From Cytophagales bacterium (lineage in GTDB: Bacteria > Bacteroidota > Bacteroidia > Cytophagales > Cyclobacteriaceae), in contig JAJCYL010000653.1 in NCBI GenBank assembly GCA_029262955.1, forward strand, positions 1-7,508: DNA of 7,508 nucleotides, in the 5' to 3' direction. Shown here piece by piece: positions 6,983-7,508 of the stretch; the first letter of the stretch is position 1, and every line of letters starts with the position of its first letter. The notes under the pieces are model-generated. The model was not told where the DNA came from and made no database searches. It worked only from the letters and a program-made list of their open reading frames with translations. The translations under genes were made by a program, and so were the position numbers.

Positions 6983-7312
6983 TTATTTTTTGCTAGCTGC
7001 TTTTGCTATTTCAAACGATTGATTAGCCCATTTGGCTAATTCTGTTCTGTCTTCAAGTACATCTTGCGGAACTTCCCAATAGGGCATTCCCTTTTTTTTC
7101 TTTTCCGAATAAAAGGGTTTCATTCCTTTTTCTTCATATTGGTTCTTGTTCGTATCATCTACCTTGAGGCGAAAAGTGTCTCCGCCAATTTTTCCAAACA
7201 TTAGTCCGTTTTTAAACATACCTATCCCGCCAAACATTCTTTTTATTTCAATCTCACCAAACTCAGAAAGTTGGTCTTCGATATATTTCAAATACTCTTC
7301 GTTTACAGCCAT
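6983..7312 (-). CDS. TfoX/Sxy N-terminal domain protein
   Basis: This is a 109-residue cytoplasmic protein consisting only of the TfoX-N domain. Recognisable landmarks are IKRMFGGIGMFKNGLMFGKI (23-42), FRLKVDDTN (47-55), the YEEKGMKPF segment (59-67) and MPYWEVPQDVLED (76-88), followed by an Ala-rich tail. Full-length TfoX/Sxy is a competence regulator in gammaproteobacteria, but single-domain versions like this one are widespread and lack the C-terminal helix-hairpin-helix part. A competence role should not be assumed here. The ATG at 7312 lies 2 bases after the stop of the SRPBCC gene, indicating one transcript. Confidence 0.9.
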   Translation of the reverse strand: MAVNEEYLKYIEDQLSEFGEIEIKRMFGGIGMFKNGLMFGKIGGDTFRLKVDDTNKNQYEEKGMKPFYSEKKKKGMPYWEVPQDVLEDRTELAKWANQSFEIAKAASKK

Positions 7313-7314
7313 AA

Positions 7315-7508
7315 TTATTTGTTATTTAGATGATTTTCCAATCCGTTAAGTCCTTTTTCCAGGGTGGATTTCATTTTTCCTTTCATAAGTCCACTTAACC
7401 AACCCATGGGAGCTTTCATCCTATACCAGAATTCTTGAGTAAGAGTCGTTTTCTCGCCTTCTTCACTGAAATTAAATTTGCTCTCAAGGAATGCAATTGG
7501 AACAGAGG
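7315..7508 (-). CDS. SRPBCC (START-like) domain protein, C-terminal 63 residues
   Basis: Only the last 63 codons are inside the window; the gene continues past 7508. The visible chain has a beta-strand rich part (SVPIAFLESKFNFSEEGEKTT), a Trp/Tyr strand EFWYRMKAPMGW, and a long amphipathic C-terminal helix ending in LEKGLNGLENHL. This is the typical end of SRPBCC/polyketide-cyclase-like proteins, where strands and the last helix enclose a hydrophobic ligand pocket. The ligand is unknown. The stop codon (7315-7317) is 2 bases before the TfoX-N ATG, so the two genes are likely co-transcribed, with this one first. Confidence 0.7.
   Translation of the reverse strand, partial: SVPIAFLESKFNFSEEGEKTTLTQEFWYRMKAPMGWLSGLMKGKMKSTLEKGLNGLENHLNNK

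Noticed and set aside
1..7508. CRISPR array, insertion sequence, toxin-antitoxin or phage-defence system
   Set aside because: No regularly spaced repeats, transposase, integrase, nuclease or toxin-like reading frames were found on either strand.

Overview
The window reads as ordinary chromosomal DNA of a member of the Bacteroidota, most likely a marine or environmental Cytophagales-type bacterium. This is inferred from moderate-to-low GC, A-rich start-site contexts with no Shine-Dalgarno motif, Sec signal peptides ending in ...GQ or ...AQ, and the gene set: a secreted M20 peptidase with a DGQPVD motif, a secreted imidazolonepropionase-like amidohydrolase, a PD40 beta-propeller protein, and a standalone TfoX-N protein next to an SRPBCC protein. 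No species name can be supported from the sequence alone.

Layout, left to right. Bases 1-725 (+) hold the C-terminal two thirds of an AI-2E/PerM-family membrane protein. The universal ATPase gene ychF follows after only 3 bases (729-1826, +). A convergent secreted M20-family metallopeptidase lies on the minus strand (1850-3370). The divergent gap 3371-3552 carries a very good promoter (TTGACA, 17 bp, TACAAT), with a small palindrome over its -10 element. It drives a 139-residue SpoIIAA/STAS-like protein (3553-3972, +). A 31-bp near-perfect inverted repeat then sits 11 bp ahead of a secreted metal-dependent amidohydrolase (4065-5693, +). A 15-bp-stem bidirectional terminator (5716-5750) closes that gene. 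It abuts a 35-nt fragment that is precisely the 3' part of a tRNA (5749-5783, minus strand), whose 5' half is missing and is followed by two back-to-back palindromes. Further right, all on the minus strand, are a secreted PD40 propeller protein (5943-6854), a gap with two 24-bp direct repeats, a TfoX-N protein (6983-7312), and the C-terminal end of an SRPBCC-domain protein (7315 to beyond the window), the last two being 2 bp apart.

The genes do not form one obvious pathway. The two exported hydrolases (M20 peptidase and amidohydrolase) could both serve peptide scavenging in the periplasm, but they are transcribed separately. ychF is housekeeping. TfoX-N and SRPBCC look like a small operon.

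I did not find a convincing new multi-gene system. The items most worth a second look are the truncated tRNA with adjoining palindromes (possible attachment-site scar), the 31-bp operator-like palindrome before the amidohydrolase, the Gln in place of the usual first metal-ligand His of the M20 enzyme, and the direct repeats before the PD40 gene.
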